A DNA stretch of 64,000 nucleotides from Bacteroidota bacterium. GTDB taxonomy: Bacteria; Bacteroidota; Bacteroidia; JACPRZ01. The DNA is taken from the NCBI GenBank assembly GCA_016193485.1, contig JACPRZ010000029.1:1-64000 (forward strand), given 5' to 3'. Of the stretch, positions 1 through 9,557 are shown in pieces. How positions within the stretch are numbered: position 1 is the stretch's first letter; each line of letters begins with the position of its first letter. A program made the translations under genes and the position numbers. The notes under the pieces were generated by a model, which was not told where the DNA came from, made no database searches, and saw only the letters and a program-made list of their open reading frames with translations.

Positions 1-1
1 C

Positions 2-1090
2 AGCGGGTTTTCTAAAACCGTACTGAGAAACCACAGTTCCACTAATTTTTATCCGGGTTGGGTTGGAGGAATTCAGTATGGAAAAACGTATGATGTACGG
101 GTAAGAGCATATTCTGGAGGTGCATGGGGAAGTTTCGGAACGGTTTGCCAGATCACCACACCGGTTTCAGTACCTGCCACAAAAGTGCGTAATGCCGATT
201 GCGGAATAACCCTCTCTGACCTCAACCAGGCAATTTATTGCGATGCGGTATCCGGTGCAACCAATTATGAATGGGAATGGGTAAATTCAGCCAGCGGGTT
301 TTCTAAAACCGTACTGAGAAACCACAGTTCCACTAATTTTTATCCGGGTTGGGTTGGAGGAATTCAGTATGGAAAAACGTATGATGTACGGGTAAGAGCA
401 TATTCTGGAGGTGCATGGGGAAGTTTCGAAACGTATGATGTACGGGTAAGAGCATATTCTGGAGGTGCATGGGGAAGTTTCGGAACCGTTTGCCAGATCA
501 CCACTCCTGCTTCGGTTCCAGGTACAAAAGTGCGGACGGCCGATTGCGGAATAACCCTCTCTGACCTCAACCAAGCCATTTATTGCGATGTGGCATCCGG
601 TGCAACCAACTATGAATGGGAATGGGTGAATGCAGCCAGCGGATTTTTAAAAAGCATTCAGAGGAACCACAGTTCCACTAATTTTTATCCCGGTTGGGTT
701 CCGGGAATCCAGTATGGAAAAACCTATGATGTCCGCGTAAGGGCATATTCTGGAGGTGCATGGGGAAGTTTCGGAACCGTTTGCCAGATTACCACACCGG
801 CTTCGGTTCCTGCCACAAAAGTGCGAACAGCCGATTGCGGAATAACCCTCTCATCTCTCAGCCAGGCAATTTTTTGTAATCCTGTATCTGTTGCATACAA
901 CTATGAATGGGAATGGGTAAATGCTGCCAGCGGATTTTCAGAAACCGTTCTGAGAAACCACAGTTCCAATAATTTTTACCCCATTTGGGTTCCGGGAATC
1001 CAGTATGGAAAAACCTACGATGTCCGGGTAAGAGCATATTCGGCAGGCGCATGGGGATCTTTCGGAACCGTTTGCCAGATTACCACTCCC
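2..1090 (+). repeat. 291-bp tandem repeats with a 54-bp internal duplication
   Basis: The sequence CAGCGGRTTTT recurs at 1, 292, 637 and 928. Spacings are 291, 345 and 291 bp, so the unit is 97 codons and one interval carries 54 bp more. The extra 54 bp is a direct duplication of the codons for TYDVRVRAYSGGAWGSF (about 376-484). Both unit lengths are multiples of three, so the frame is kept. Confidence 0.9.
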
Positions 1091-1438
1091 GCAGCAAAAA
1101 CAGCAGGAACAGAAGACGATGGTGAACATTATGGGACAGGGAATTTTAATAATATTTTCTCATTACCTGAGATGACAACTACTGATAATCCGGTTATCAG
1201 TATTTATCCCAATCCATCGGACGGGAAAAAGATTTTTATTACCGGGTTTAAACCTGGTGACGGGATAATAAAAATTATCATCAACGATATTACAGGGAAA
1301 AATATTTTTTCGGATGATATTAAATCGGAAGAAGTAATTTCAGTTAAACCTGGCAGAGTACTTTCTCAGGGTATTTATTTTATCTCTATAACTGCTGGCG
1401 ATAAAACACATATTTCGAAGTTGATCATTGATTGGTAA
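2..1438 (+). CDS. Surface protein with fibronectin-III-like repeats and T9SS type A tail (5' partial)
   Basis: The reading frame is open from the first bases of the window, so the 5' end lies outside it. The visible part has four copies (the first cut) of a 97-residue repeat that ends in a strand resembling a fibronectin type III domain (TYDVRVRAYSGGAWGSFGTV, then TTPA). The third visible repeat follows an extra 18-residue copy of this strand. The last 85 residues form a T9SS type A sorting domain: the motif SIYPNPSDG, a central NDITGKNIF, then GIYFISI and the terminal KLIIDW. Family knowledge says such tails direct export through the outer membrane and are often cleaved, with attachment to lipopolysaccharide. 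The repeats are so alike at DNA level that they were probably duplicated or homogenised recently. The ligand or role of the repeats is unknown. Confidence 0.88.
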   Translation, partial: SGFSKTVLRNHSSTNFYPGWVGGIQYGKTYDVRVRAYSGGAWGSFGTVCQITTPVSVPATKVRNADCGITLSDLNQAIYCDAVSGATNYEWEWVNSASGFSKTVLRNHSSTNFYPGWVGGIQYGKTYDVRVRAYSGGAWGSFETYDVRVRAYSGGAWGSFGTVCQITTPASVPGTKVRTADCGITLSDLNQAIYCDVASGATNYEWEWVNAASGFLKSIQRNHSSTNFYPGWVPGIQYGKTYDVRVRAYSGGAWGSFGTVCQITTPASVPATKVRTADCGITLSSLSQAIFCNPVSVAYNYEWEWVNAASGFSETVLRNHSSNNFYPIWVPGIQYGKTYDVRVRAYSAGAWGSFGTVCQITTPAAKTAGTEDDGEHYGTGNFNNIFSLPEMTTTDNPVISIYPNPSDGKKIFITGFKPGDGIIKIIINDITGKNIFSDDIKSEEVISVKPGRVLSQGIYFISITAGDKTHISKLIIDW

Positions 1439-1513
1439 ATTGCTGATGGGAATATCATGATTCTTAAGTTTCGGCATTATCCCAGTCAGGGAAGCCGGAT
1501 TACAGAAAATTTC

Positions 1514-1662
1514 GTTACTATTCACCCCCTCTGTGAAACTCTGTTATCTCAGCGGACTCTGTGTTAAAAATTCTTCAACACAGAGAGCACAGAGTACATT
1601 GAGTTACACAGAGTTAAATTGCAATGACCAATAATAATTTGTAATTTGGGGTGAATAGTAAC
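1514..1662. repeat. Nested palindrome A, outer arms GTTACTATTCACCCC
   Basis: Perfect 15-bp inverted arms lie at 1514-1528 and 1648-1662, and the match continues imperfectly outward into AAAATTT. Between them lies a second imperfect palindrome built from CTCTGTG and CACAGAG words. Taken together it could fold into one long hairpin of about 150 nt. It fills most of the space between the type A gene upstream and the next giant gene. The right arm supplies a GTG that opens the downstream frame, but this is unlikely to be the true start. Confidence 0.8.
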
Positions 1663-1716
1663 AAAATTTCCTATCTTCGGAAGTTCATTTTTCAATTTCG
1701 GATATTTTACCACTCC

Positions 1717-4700
1717 ATGAAATCACTTTATCTTTTCCATGACAAGTTATTCATTGCAATCATAATTACATTAAACCTTAATTTTTCAACTCTTTATTTG
1801 TCAGCCCAGGGCACCTGGACACAGAAGGCGTCCATGGGCGGTGCATCACGTGAAGGTTCGGTGGGATTTTCAATAGGCACAAAAGGATATGTGTGCATGG
1901 GCTTGCAATTCGGTTTTTACCGCGACCTGTGGGAATGGAACCAGGCGACCAACACCTGGAGCCAGATGGCAAATATGCCCGGAATCGAGAGGGCCGAAGG
2001 AATCGGATTCTCTATAGGTGCAAAAGGATATGCGGGAATGGGATGGAATACCTCCGGTGCAGGGGGGGCTGACACCATGTACAATGATTTGTATGAATGG
2101 GACCAGGGTAGTAACACATGGTCGCAAAAAGCGAACTTCCCCGGTTCTTACGGAAGGGCGGGAGCGAGCGCGTTTTCGATCGGAACAATTGCCTATGTAG
2201 GTCTTGGTTCGGATACCATCACAATCTACAACGACTGGTGGGAATGGAACCAGGGCGCCAACAACTGGACGCAGAACGGAAACTTCCCGGGGGGGGCAAG
2301 GTGGTTTGCCGTCCCCTTTGTTCTTAACGGCAGGGGGTACCTCGCTACGGGTAATTCAGGCATTAGTATAAAAAAGGATTTATGGGAATATAATCCCGGT
2401 ACGGACTCCTGGATTCAAAAAGCGAATTTTCCGGGTACTGCGCGCTGGCAGGCATCGGCATTTGCAATATGCAGCAGGGGATACGTAGGAACCGGTTCCA
2501 CCAACCTCTTCCTGAGTAACAATACAAAAGATTTTTACCAGTGGGACCCTGCCACCGATTCCTGGACGCAGGTTGCCGACCTTGGCGGTGCCGTGCGGAG
2601 GGAATCGGCTTTCTGGGCAATCGGGGATACCGGTTATGTGGCTTGCGGCAACGGAGGGGGGCTTACATTCTTTAATGACCTGTGGCAATTTACCTGCGAT
2701 ACATGCTACCTCATTTTATCCGCTACGTCCACTGATGCAACCGATTCACTGGCCTGTGACGGCCAGGCAACCGTAAATGTGTCGGGCGGCACCGCTCCGT
2801 TTACCTATTTATGGAATGATCCGGCTCCGGCTCAAACCGCCTCTACTGCAACGGGTTTATGCTACGGAACATATACCGTTACCGTTACCGACAGCAAGGG
2901 CTGTATGGATTCTATTTCCGTTACTGCGGATGTGGCAGCCGGTTGTTTTACTGTCTCCTACGCCACAACAAATGTTACCTGTTTTAACGGCACTGACGGA
3001 GCAATCACTGCAACAGTAAACGGTGGCTCCCCCCCCTATACATACGCATGGAGTACAGGACAGACAACCTCTGCCGCTACCGGATTATCTGCCGGTTCGG
3101 TCACCGTAACGATTACGGATAATGCCGCTTCTTCGCCTTTCTGGACTGAAACATTTCAAAACGGATGCTCATCCGGATGCGCAGGATCATCTTATGTTGG
3201 ACCAAATGGAGCATGGACTCAAACGAATACAGGTGCAAATGGCGCTGGAGCCAATCAATGGTTCGCTAGTGGTGCAGAATGCGGTAATGCAGCCGGAACT
3301 TGCGGTAGCGCCTGCGGAACCACTGATCCATCTATGCACGTTGGCACTAATCCGAATTCCGAATGTTATTGTTTTTTCTGTGCTGATCCTGCCGGTGATT
3401 GCGGTGCGGCTTATGATGCTTCTTCTGCCGGTGCATGTTTCGGATTCTGTGCCGGTGGAGGAGTGACTACTAATAAGAGAATAGAATCTCCTACAATAAA
3501 TTGTTCAGGTTATTCTTCCATTACTTTAACATTTAATTATATTGAAAATGGACAAGGGACATCAGATAATGCTACTGTGTGGTATTACGATGGAGCAACT
3601 TGGGCTCCAATAGACGATCCGCCCAAAAGTAGTGTAAACGGTTGTGGTGGCGGTCAACACCGATGGCTATCGAGAACCGTGAATCTTCCTGCTTCCGCAA
3701 ATAACAATGCAAATGTGAAAATTGGTTTCCTATGGGAAAATAATGCTGACAATACCGGCACCGATCCATCCTTTGCTGTTGATGATATTGAGTTATCTGC
3801 CGCGGCATCATCATGTTCGGTATCGGATATTCTGACTGTCACTCAACCCCTTCAATTAACGGTATCTATTGCTTCCACCGATGCAACTTGTAATAGCAGC
3901 AACGGACAGGCAACGGCATCCTCATCGGGCGGAACGGGGGGATGTTCCTATTCATGGAATACCGTGCCCGTGCAAAATACTGCTAGTGCAACCGGGCTCT
4001 CTGCAGGAACCTATACGGTAACAGCCACTGACGGTAACGGATGTACCGCAACATCATCCGTCACTATCAATACCACCGGAGTTCCATCTATAACAATCAC
4101 CGCTATAAATGAATCGTGTATCGGTAACAACGGTTCGGCAACTTCATCCGTTACGGGCGGCAACAACCCTTATACCTACAACTGGTCAACTTCTGCCACT
4201 ACATCCGCCATTACAGGTCTTACGGCAGGAAACTATACGCTGACGGTAACTGACAACATCGGTTGTACGGATGTAGAGAGTACAACTATTAGCAATACCG
4301 GATCGCCTTCGGTAACCTTAAACATTACTGATGTTTCGTGTTCGGGAGGTGCGACAGGTTCTGCAACAACTTCAGTATCGGGGGGGGTGAGTCCTTATTC
4401 ATTCAATTGGTCCGGTGGGCAAAGTACTTCAGGTATCACAGGCATAAGTGCCGGAAATTATACGGTTACCGTTACTGATGCTTCGGGATGTACGGATGCA
4501 GAAACAACCGCAATTACCGAACCCACTGCATTGGCGATAAGTTTGACCAAATCGGATGAAAACTGCGGTTCCGGTGACGGAACCATTACAGCAGTTGTAT
4601 CGGGCGGAGTTATTTCGTATTCCTTTTTATGGTCTAACAGCGCAACAACATCGGCTCTCACGGGGCTTTCTGCCGGAAACTATACGGTAACGGTTACCGA

Positions 4701-7700
4701 TGGCAACGGCTGCACGGTATCAGCCGATACAATTATTAATAATCTTGGCGGATTAACTGCATCTCTTTCCTCAACTGATAATCTCTGTGGGGGGGGTAGT
4801 ATGGGTAATGCAACGGTTACTGCATCAGGCGGTTCTTCGCCATATACTTATAACTGGTCGAACAGCGAGACCAATTCTGTTACGACCGGATTATTGGCGG
4901 GTACTTATTATGTATCGGTATACGATGCATCATCCTGCCTTACCGTTGATTCGGCAGTGATAACAGAACCTCCTTCAATTTCCCTTTCTCTTTCCTCAAC
5001 CGATGAAACATGCAGCAGTTCAAATGGAACGGCAACAGCCAATGCATCCGGGGGAACCGGGACATTGAGTTATTCGTGGTCTAACAGTGCAACATCTTCC
5101 ACGGTTACAGGACTATCATCCGGTATTTTTTCAGTAACCGTGACGGACGATAATTCATGTTCTCAAAACAATTCAGTAGTCATAAATAATAATCCGGGAC
5201 CCATACCATCTGTTGCCGCTTCTTCAGTTTCCTGCAACGGCTTTTCTGACGGTACTGCATCTGTTACCGGTTCGGGTGGAACATTACCTTATACCTATTT
5301 ATGGTCAACCGGTGGAACATTAACCTCAATCACCGGATTAAATGCAGGTACATTTTATGTTACCCTGTCCGATAATAATGGATGCTCTTCCCTTGATTCT
5401 GCACTTATCGCCCAACCGGCAGTTTTAACGGTCACTGTTTCAAAAACCGATGCCGGTTGCGGGCTGAATGACGGAAACGCTGATGCAACCTCAGGGGGGG
5501 GAGTAGTACCTTACAGTTACCAGTGGTCAAATGGAAGCACTAATTCAGCAACAGGCGCAGTAGGCAGCGGCAGTTATACGGTCACAGTGACGGATGCAAA
5601 CGGGTGTACAATCACCTCCACGGTTCTGATAAACAGTTCAGGCGGACCATCATCATCCGTTACCTCAACCGGCAATGGTTGTTTCGGTGACTCAACGGGT
5701 ACGGCAACCGTAAGCGCTTCGGGTGGAACACCACCCTATTCTTATTCCTGGTCTGACGGACAGACGGATTCTGCTGCGACCGGATTACCTGCCGGAACCT
5801 TTTTCATTACTATAACAGATGCCGGCTCCTGCGCCACCGTTGATTCGGTCTCGGTAACAGAACCACCTGTAATATCCCTGAACATTTTTGTTACGGATGA
5901 ACTTTGCGGAAATTCGGACGGCACTGCCGGAGTAACAGCAACCGGTGGCACCGGTTCATATTCCTATTTGTGGACTACGTTGGAAACCACATCATCCACC
6001 AGCGGGTTGGCTGCAGGAAATTACACGGTTACAGTATCCGATGCAAACAACTGTACAAAAACCGCTTTGGCTTCCATTAACAATATTCCTGGTCCTTCCG
6101 TATCCGTCCTTTCCACAGATGCCTTATGCAGCGGCTCCGGTGACGGAACTGCGACACTCACCGGCTCCGGTGGCACACCTCCTTACACCATTTTGTGGTC
6201 GGACAGCCAAACTACGGTTACCATTACAGGCCTTGCGCCCGGCTCCTATTACGTTACGGTAACCGATAATTCCGGGTGCAGCGATACTGACTCGGCTCTG
6301 ATTTCAGAACCGGGTGCGCTTAATGTAACACTTACGGCAACGGACGCCTCATGCGGTATCAATGACGGCAACGCTGTCGCGGCAGTTTCAGGGGGGGTAC
6401 TTCCGTACACCTATACGTGGAGCAATGGCGATTCCGCGCAATCGGCCGACAGTTTATTCGTAGGAATAATTTCGGTTACGGTAACCGATGGCAATACATG
6501 TACCGAAACCGGTTCTGCTGCCGTAAATAATATTGGCGCTCCATCGGTAAATATAACTTCTTCCGATGTTATGTGCAATGGCGATTCCTCCGCCTCGGCC
6601 TTCGCTTCCCCCTCCGGGGGTTCTCCGCCTTATACCTTTAATTGGTCCGATGGGCAGGCGGATTCATCTGCAACCGGCCTTATTGCCGGTAATTATACGT
6701 TGACGGTGACTGATGCCGGGGGCTGTGCAACCCTATCGTCAACTTCAGTAACTGAACCACCGGCAATATCTCTTTCATTCACCACTGTCAATTCCTCCTG
6801 CGGGGGCAGTGACGGAAGCGCAACGGTAACCGCTTCGGGGGGGGTATTAGGATATTCATTCCTGTGGTATGATGGACAAACTACATTCACTGCTACCGGG
6901 CTGACCGCAGGCAATTATGATATTACAGTCATCGATGGAAACGGATGTACACAAACCGGCTCAACTGCCGTACTAAGCAGCGGCATTCCGGCTATCAATA
7001 TAACGGTAACCGATGTAAATTGTAATGGCGGTTCCTCCGCCTTCGCATCCGCCTCTGCATCAGGTGGTTCCCCACCCTATACATATAATTGGTCAAATGG
7101 ACAAACCGATTCAACCGCTACCGGGTTATTTGCCGGAACCTGTTCCGTCACTGTAACAGATGCATTCGGATGCACTGTTATTGATTCAGCGGCAATCACA
7201 GAACCCCCCCCGTTAAGTATATCCTTCGCTGTCAATGATGCTGCCTGCGGAAATAGTGATGGTTCGGTTTCAGCCATTGTTACAGGCGGATCGGGAAGTT
7301 ACACTTATTTATGGTCTACAAGTAATACTACATCGGCAATCAATAATCTTTTTGCTGGAAATTATACCGTGACCGTCAGCGATGGCAACGGGTGTTCCGA
7401 TAGTAATGTCGCACCTGTTAATAATATTGGCGGAACTTCAATCATGTTGGATTCCCTGACAAATGTGACATGTAACGGGAGTTCGGATGGCGCCATTGGA
7501 ATTACGGTCAGCGGTGTTTCGTTACCTTATACCTATTTATGGAGTAACAGTGCGGTGACCGAGGATATTACAGCGCTGTCAACAGGTTCTTTTACAGTGA
7601 GCGTTACTGACAGTGCCGGCTGCATTTCAATTTCTTCATTCTCGATCACTGAACCTGTTGCTTTAGTTCTTTCAACCGGCAAAACCGATGCGAGTTGCGG

Positions 7701-9495
7701 GGGTTCTGACGGTAGCGCATGGGTGACCGCAAGCGGTGGCACACCTGCTTATTCTTATTTGTGGAGCAACGGTGATACAAATGCAGTAGCAGTTGCAGTT
7801 GGCAGCGGCAGTTATACAATAACAGTGACCGATGGCAACGGATGCACAGGTAATTCATCTGTTACGGTTAATGAAGCGGGAGCCGGAACCGTGACGATTG
7901 ATTCGGTAATTAATGTCTCTTGCTTTGGCGGGAATGACGGAGCAGTTACAGTGGCAGTAGCAGGAGGCAGTCCGCCTTATTCATATCTATGGAGCAACGG
8001 AGATACTGATTCAGTAGCAGCAGCAGTAGCAGGAGGCAGTTATACGGTTACTGTGACTGATATAAATGGATGTGCTGCAACGGCAAGCGCGGTAGTTACT
8101 GAACCCGCTATCCTGTGGGCAATTCTTTCCACAACTGATGTTCTTTGCTTTGGTGAATGTACCGGAAGCGGAACTGTTGTTGTGTTAGGTGGTACTCCTC
8201 CCTATACATACAATTGGTATAATGGCGCTCCCGGAACAACAATACCTGCATGTGCAGGGCCAATATCAGTTACCATTACCGATGCTAATGGCTGCAGTTT
8301 ATCGCTGGCAGATACTGTTTACCAGCTGGCTTCACCTCTTGTTGCTTTATTTGCTTCAACTGAACCGACATGTTTCGGATTATGTAACGGAGAAGCATCA
8401 GTCACCGCAAGCGGTGGGACAACTCCATATACTTATCTATGGTTTAATGGAAGTAATCTTGATTCAGTAACTGTGTGTGCCGGCAATGCTGCTGTTACTG
8501 TAACCGATGGGAACGGATGCATATATGATTCATCGGTTTCCATATCACAACCGCCTGCGCTGTCATTTACAATTAATTCCACTAATGTATCCTGTTATGG
8601 ATTATGCGATGGTTCTGTTTCTGCTATATCAATCGGAGGTTCCCCCCCTTATACGTACCAATGGAGTGCGGGGAACGGAACAAATCTTTGCCCCGGAGAT
8701 TACTCTCTTACCGTTACCGACCAGAATTCATGCACTATTTCTGATACTGTTGCCATAACTCAACCCCCCCCTGTTATTGCAGCCATAACCGGTGACAGCG
8801 CAACCTGCGCAGGCGAACCCGTTACCCTTATTGCATCCGGTGGTATAAATTACCTTTGGAATACCGGTGAAACCGTGAGCACAATAACAGTATCTCCTGA
8901 TTCAACTGCTATTTATTCAGTGACCGTTTTAACCGGTCCCTGCAGCGATTCGGCAGTTTTTATCATAACTGTTTATCCTCTGGTGGCGGTCAATGCCGGA
9001 AATGACACATCAATTTATATCGGAGATAACGCAAATCTAACGGCAACCGTGACAGGCGGAACTTCGTCCTATACGTATACATGGTCACCGGGTAATCTGA
9101 CAGGGCAATCAATCAATGTCAGTCCGGCTGTGACAACAGAGTACCTTGTTGAAGTCATTGATGCAAACGGCTGCCGGTCGGATGATAAAGTAGTTGTAAC
9201 CATTTTACCCTGCGATGCAGAGGTGTTCATACCCAATGTTTTTGCGCCCGGCTGTAAATGTCCGGACAATAAATTCTATGTATTCAGCGACTGCATTGAA
9301 ACATTTGAGATTTCGATTTTTGACCGGTGGGGAGAAAAAGTGTTTGAGACAAACGATCAGAAAGCAGGGTGGGACGGAATGTTCAACGGCAAGATGATGG
9401 ATGCAGCGGTTTATGTTTACCATTTGAAATATACGACCATAAATGCACCGAACGATGCAATAAAGGTGGAGGGAAATGTAAATCTTGTCAGGTGA
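1717..9495 (+). CDS. Giant Kelch and SprB-repeat adhesin with T9SS type B (CHU_C) C-terminus
   Basis: The start chosen is the ATG at 1717, because it gives a normal signal peptide (MKSLYLFHDKLFIAIIITL, ending near LSAQ) and avoids the GTG at 1651, which lies inside an inverted repeat. The 2592-residue product has six Kelch-type blades (about 28-325; motif DLWEWNQATNTW), two SprB repeats, an inserted 235-residue cysteine-rich jelly-roll-like domain (about 470-705), 22 more SprB repeats, an Ig-like domain (CAGEPVTLIASGG), a PKD-like domain, and a type B sorting domain from about 2498 (FDRWGEKVFET, then GWDG, ending EGNVNLVR). The sorting domain has cysteines where most relatives have SPNGDG. 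SprB-type proteins are surface adhesins in gliding Bacteroidota; whether this organism glides cannot be judged. Class confidence is high, ligand unknown. Confidence 0.92.
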   Translation: MKSLYLFHDKLFIAIIITLNLNFSTLYLSAQGTWTQKASMGGASREGSVGFSIGTKGYVCMGLQFGFYRDLWEWNQATNTWSQMANMPGIERAEGIGFSIGAKGYAGMGWNTSGAGGADTMYNDLYEWDQGSNTWSQKANFPGSYGRAGASAFSIGTIAYVGLGSDTITIYNDWWEWNQGANNWTQNGNFPGGARWFAVPFVLNGRGYLATGNSGISIKKDLWEYNPGTDSWIQKANFPGTARWQASAFAICSRGYVGTGSTNLFLSNNTKDFYQWDPATDSWTQVADLGGAVRRESAFWAIGDTGYVACGNGGGLTFFNDLWQFTCDTCYLILSATSTDATDSLACDGQATVNVSGGTAPFTYLWNDPAPAQTASTATGLCYGTYTVTVTDSKGCMDSISVTADVAAGCFTVSYATTNVTCFNGTDGAITATVNGGSPPYTYAWSTGQTTSAATGLSAGSVTVTITDNAASSPFWTETFQNGCSSGCAGSSYVGPNGAWTQTNTGANGAGANQWFASGAECGNAAGTCGSACGTTDPSMHVGTNPNSECYCFFCADPAGDCGAAYDASSAGACFGFCAGGGVTTNKRIESPTINCSGYSSITLTFNYIENGQGTSDNATVWYYDGATWAPIDDPPKSSVNGCGGGQHRWLSRTVNLPASANNNANVKIGFLWENNADNTGTDPSFAVDDIELSAAASSCSVSDILTVTQPLQLTVSIASTDATCNSSNGQATASSSGGTGGCSYSWNTVPVQNTASATGLSAGTYTVTATDGNGCTATSSVTINTTGVPSITITAINESCIGNNGSATSSVTGGNNPYTYNWSTSATTSAITGLTAGNYTLTVTDNIGCTDVESTTISNTGSPSVTLNITDVSCSGGATGSATTSVSGGVSPYSFNWSGGQSTSGITGISAGNYTVTVTDASGCTDAETTAITEPTALAISLTKSDENCGSGDGTITAVVSGGVISYSFLWSNSATTSALTGLSAGNYTVTVTDGNGCTVSADTIINNLGGLTASLSSTDNLCGGGSMGNATVTASGGSSPYTYNWSNSETNSVTTGLLAGTYYVSVYDASSCLTVDSAVITEPPSISLSLSSTDETCSSSNGTATANASGGTGTLSYSWSNSATSSTVTGLSSGIFSVTVTDDNSCSQNNSVVINNNPGPIPSVAASSVSCNGFSDGTASVTGSGGTLPYTYLWSTGGTLTSITGLNAGTFYVTLSDNNGCSSLDSALIAQPAVLTVTVSKTDAGCGLNDGNADATSGGGVVPYSYQWSNGSTNSATGAVGSGSYTVTVTDANGCTITSTVLINSSGGPSSSVTSTGNGCFGDSTGTATVSASGGTPPYSYSWSDGQTDSAATGLPAGTFFITITDAGSCATVDSVSVTEPPVISLNIFVTDELCGNSDGTAGVTATGGTGSYSYLWTTLETTSSTSGLAAGNYTVTVSDANNCTKTALASINNIPGPSVSVLSTDALCSGSGDGTATLTGSGGTPPYTILWSDSQTTVTITGLAPGSYYVTVTDNSGCSDTDSALISEPGALNVTLTATDASCGINDGNAVAAVSGGVLPYTYTWSNGDSAQSADSLFVGIISVTVTDGNTCTETGSAAVNNIGAPSVNITSSDVMCNGDSSASAFASPSGGSPPYTFNWSDGQADSSATGLIAGNYTLTVTDAGGCATLSSTSVTEPPAISLSFTTVNSSCGGSDGSATVTASGGVLGYSFLWYDGQTTFTATGLTAGNYDITVIDGNGCTQTGSTAVLSSGIPAINITVTDVNCNGGSSAFASASASGGSPPYTYNWSNGQTDSTATGLFAGTCSVTVTDAFGCTVIDSAAITEPPPLSISFAVNDAACGNSDGSVSAIVTGGSGSYTYLWSTSNTTSAINNLFAGNYTVTVSDGNGCSDSNVAPVNNIGGTSIMLDSLTNVTCNGSSDGAIGITVSGVSLPYTYLWSNSAVTEDITALSTGSFTVSVTDSAGCISISSFSITEPVALVLSTGKTDASCGGSDGSAWVTASGGTPAYSYLWSNGDTNAVAVAVGSGSYTITVTDGNGCTGNSSVTVNEAGAGTVTIDSVINVSCFGGNDGAVTVAVAGGSPPYSYLWSNGDTDSVAAAVAGGSYTVTVTDINGCAATASAVVTEPAILWAILSTTDVLCFGECTGSGTVVVLGGTPPYTYNWYNGAPGTTIPACAGPISVTITDANGCSLSLADTVYQLASPLVALFASTEPTCFGLCNGEASVTASGGTTPYTYLWFNGSNLDSVTVCAGNAAVTVTDGNGCIYDSSVSISQPPALSFTINSTNVSCYGLCDGSVSAISIGGSPPYTYQWSAGNGTNLCPGDYSLTVTDQNSCTISDTVAITQPPPVIAAITGDSATCAGEPVTLIASGGINYLWNTGETVSTITVSPDSTAIYSVTVLTGPCSDSAVFIITVYPLVAVNAGNDTSIYIGDNANLTATVTGGTSSYTYTWSPGNLTGQSINVSPAVTTEYLVEVIDANGCRSDDKVVVTILPCDAEVFIPNVFAPGCKCPDNKFYVFSDCIETFEISIFDRWGEKVFETNDQKAGWDGMFNGKMMDAAVYVYHLKYTTINAPNDAIKVEGNVNLVR
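3130..3830 (+). other. Domain inserted inside a SprB repeat
   Basis: The second SprB repeat begins normally and reaches VTVTITDNA, then breaks. About 235 residues later the missing end of the repeat (SCSVSDILTVTQP) resumes. The inserted block starts FWTETFQNGCSSGCAG, is rich in Cys and Gly, and contains ITLTFNYIENGQG and FAVDDIELS. The latter two are typical of MAM or concanavalin-like jelly-roll domains in Bacteroidota. AASS occurs at both borders. Confidence 0.65.
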
Positions 9496-9557
9496 ATCGT
9501 AAAAATATGCCTGGTATGAAGTGAATGGTACGCGGTTAAAAACATATAATTGGTAAA

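Noticed and set aside
1651-1716. GTG start at 1651 giving an N-terminal MNSNKIS
   Set aside because: These codons are the right arm of an inverted repeat that also precedes the gene at 24931 (MNSNNI). The downstream ATGs give proper signal peptides.
2700-8800. Regular repeats that might suggest a CRISPR array
   Set aside because: The repeats are about 225 bp, diverged, in frame, and translate to SprB domains; there are no short identical repeats with unique spacers.
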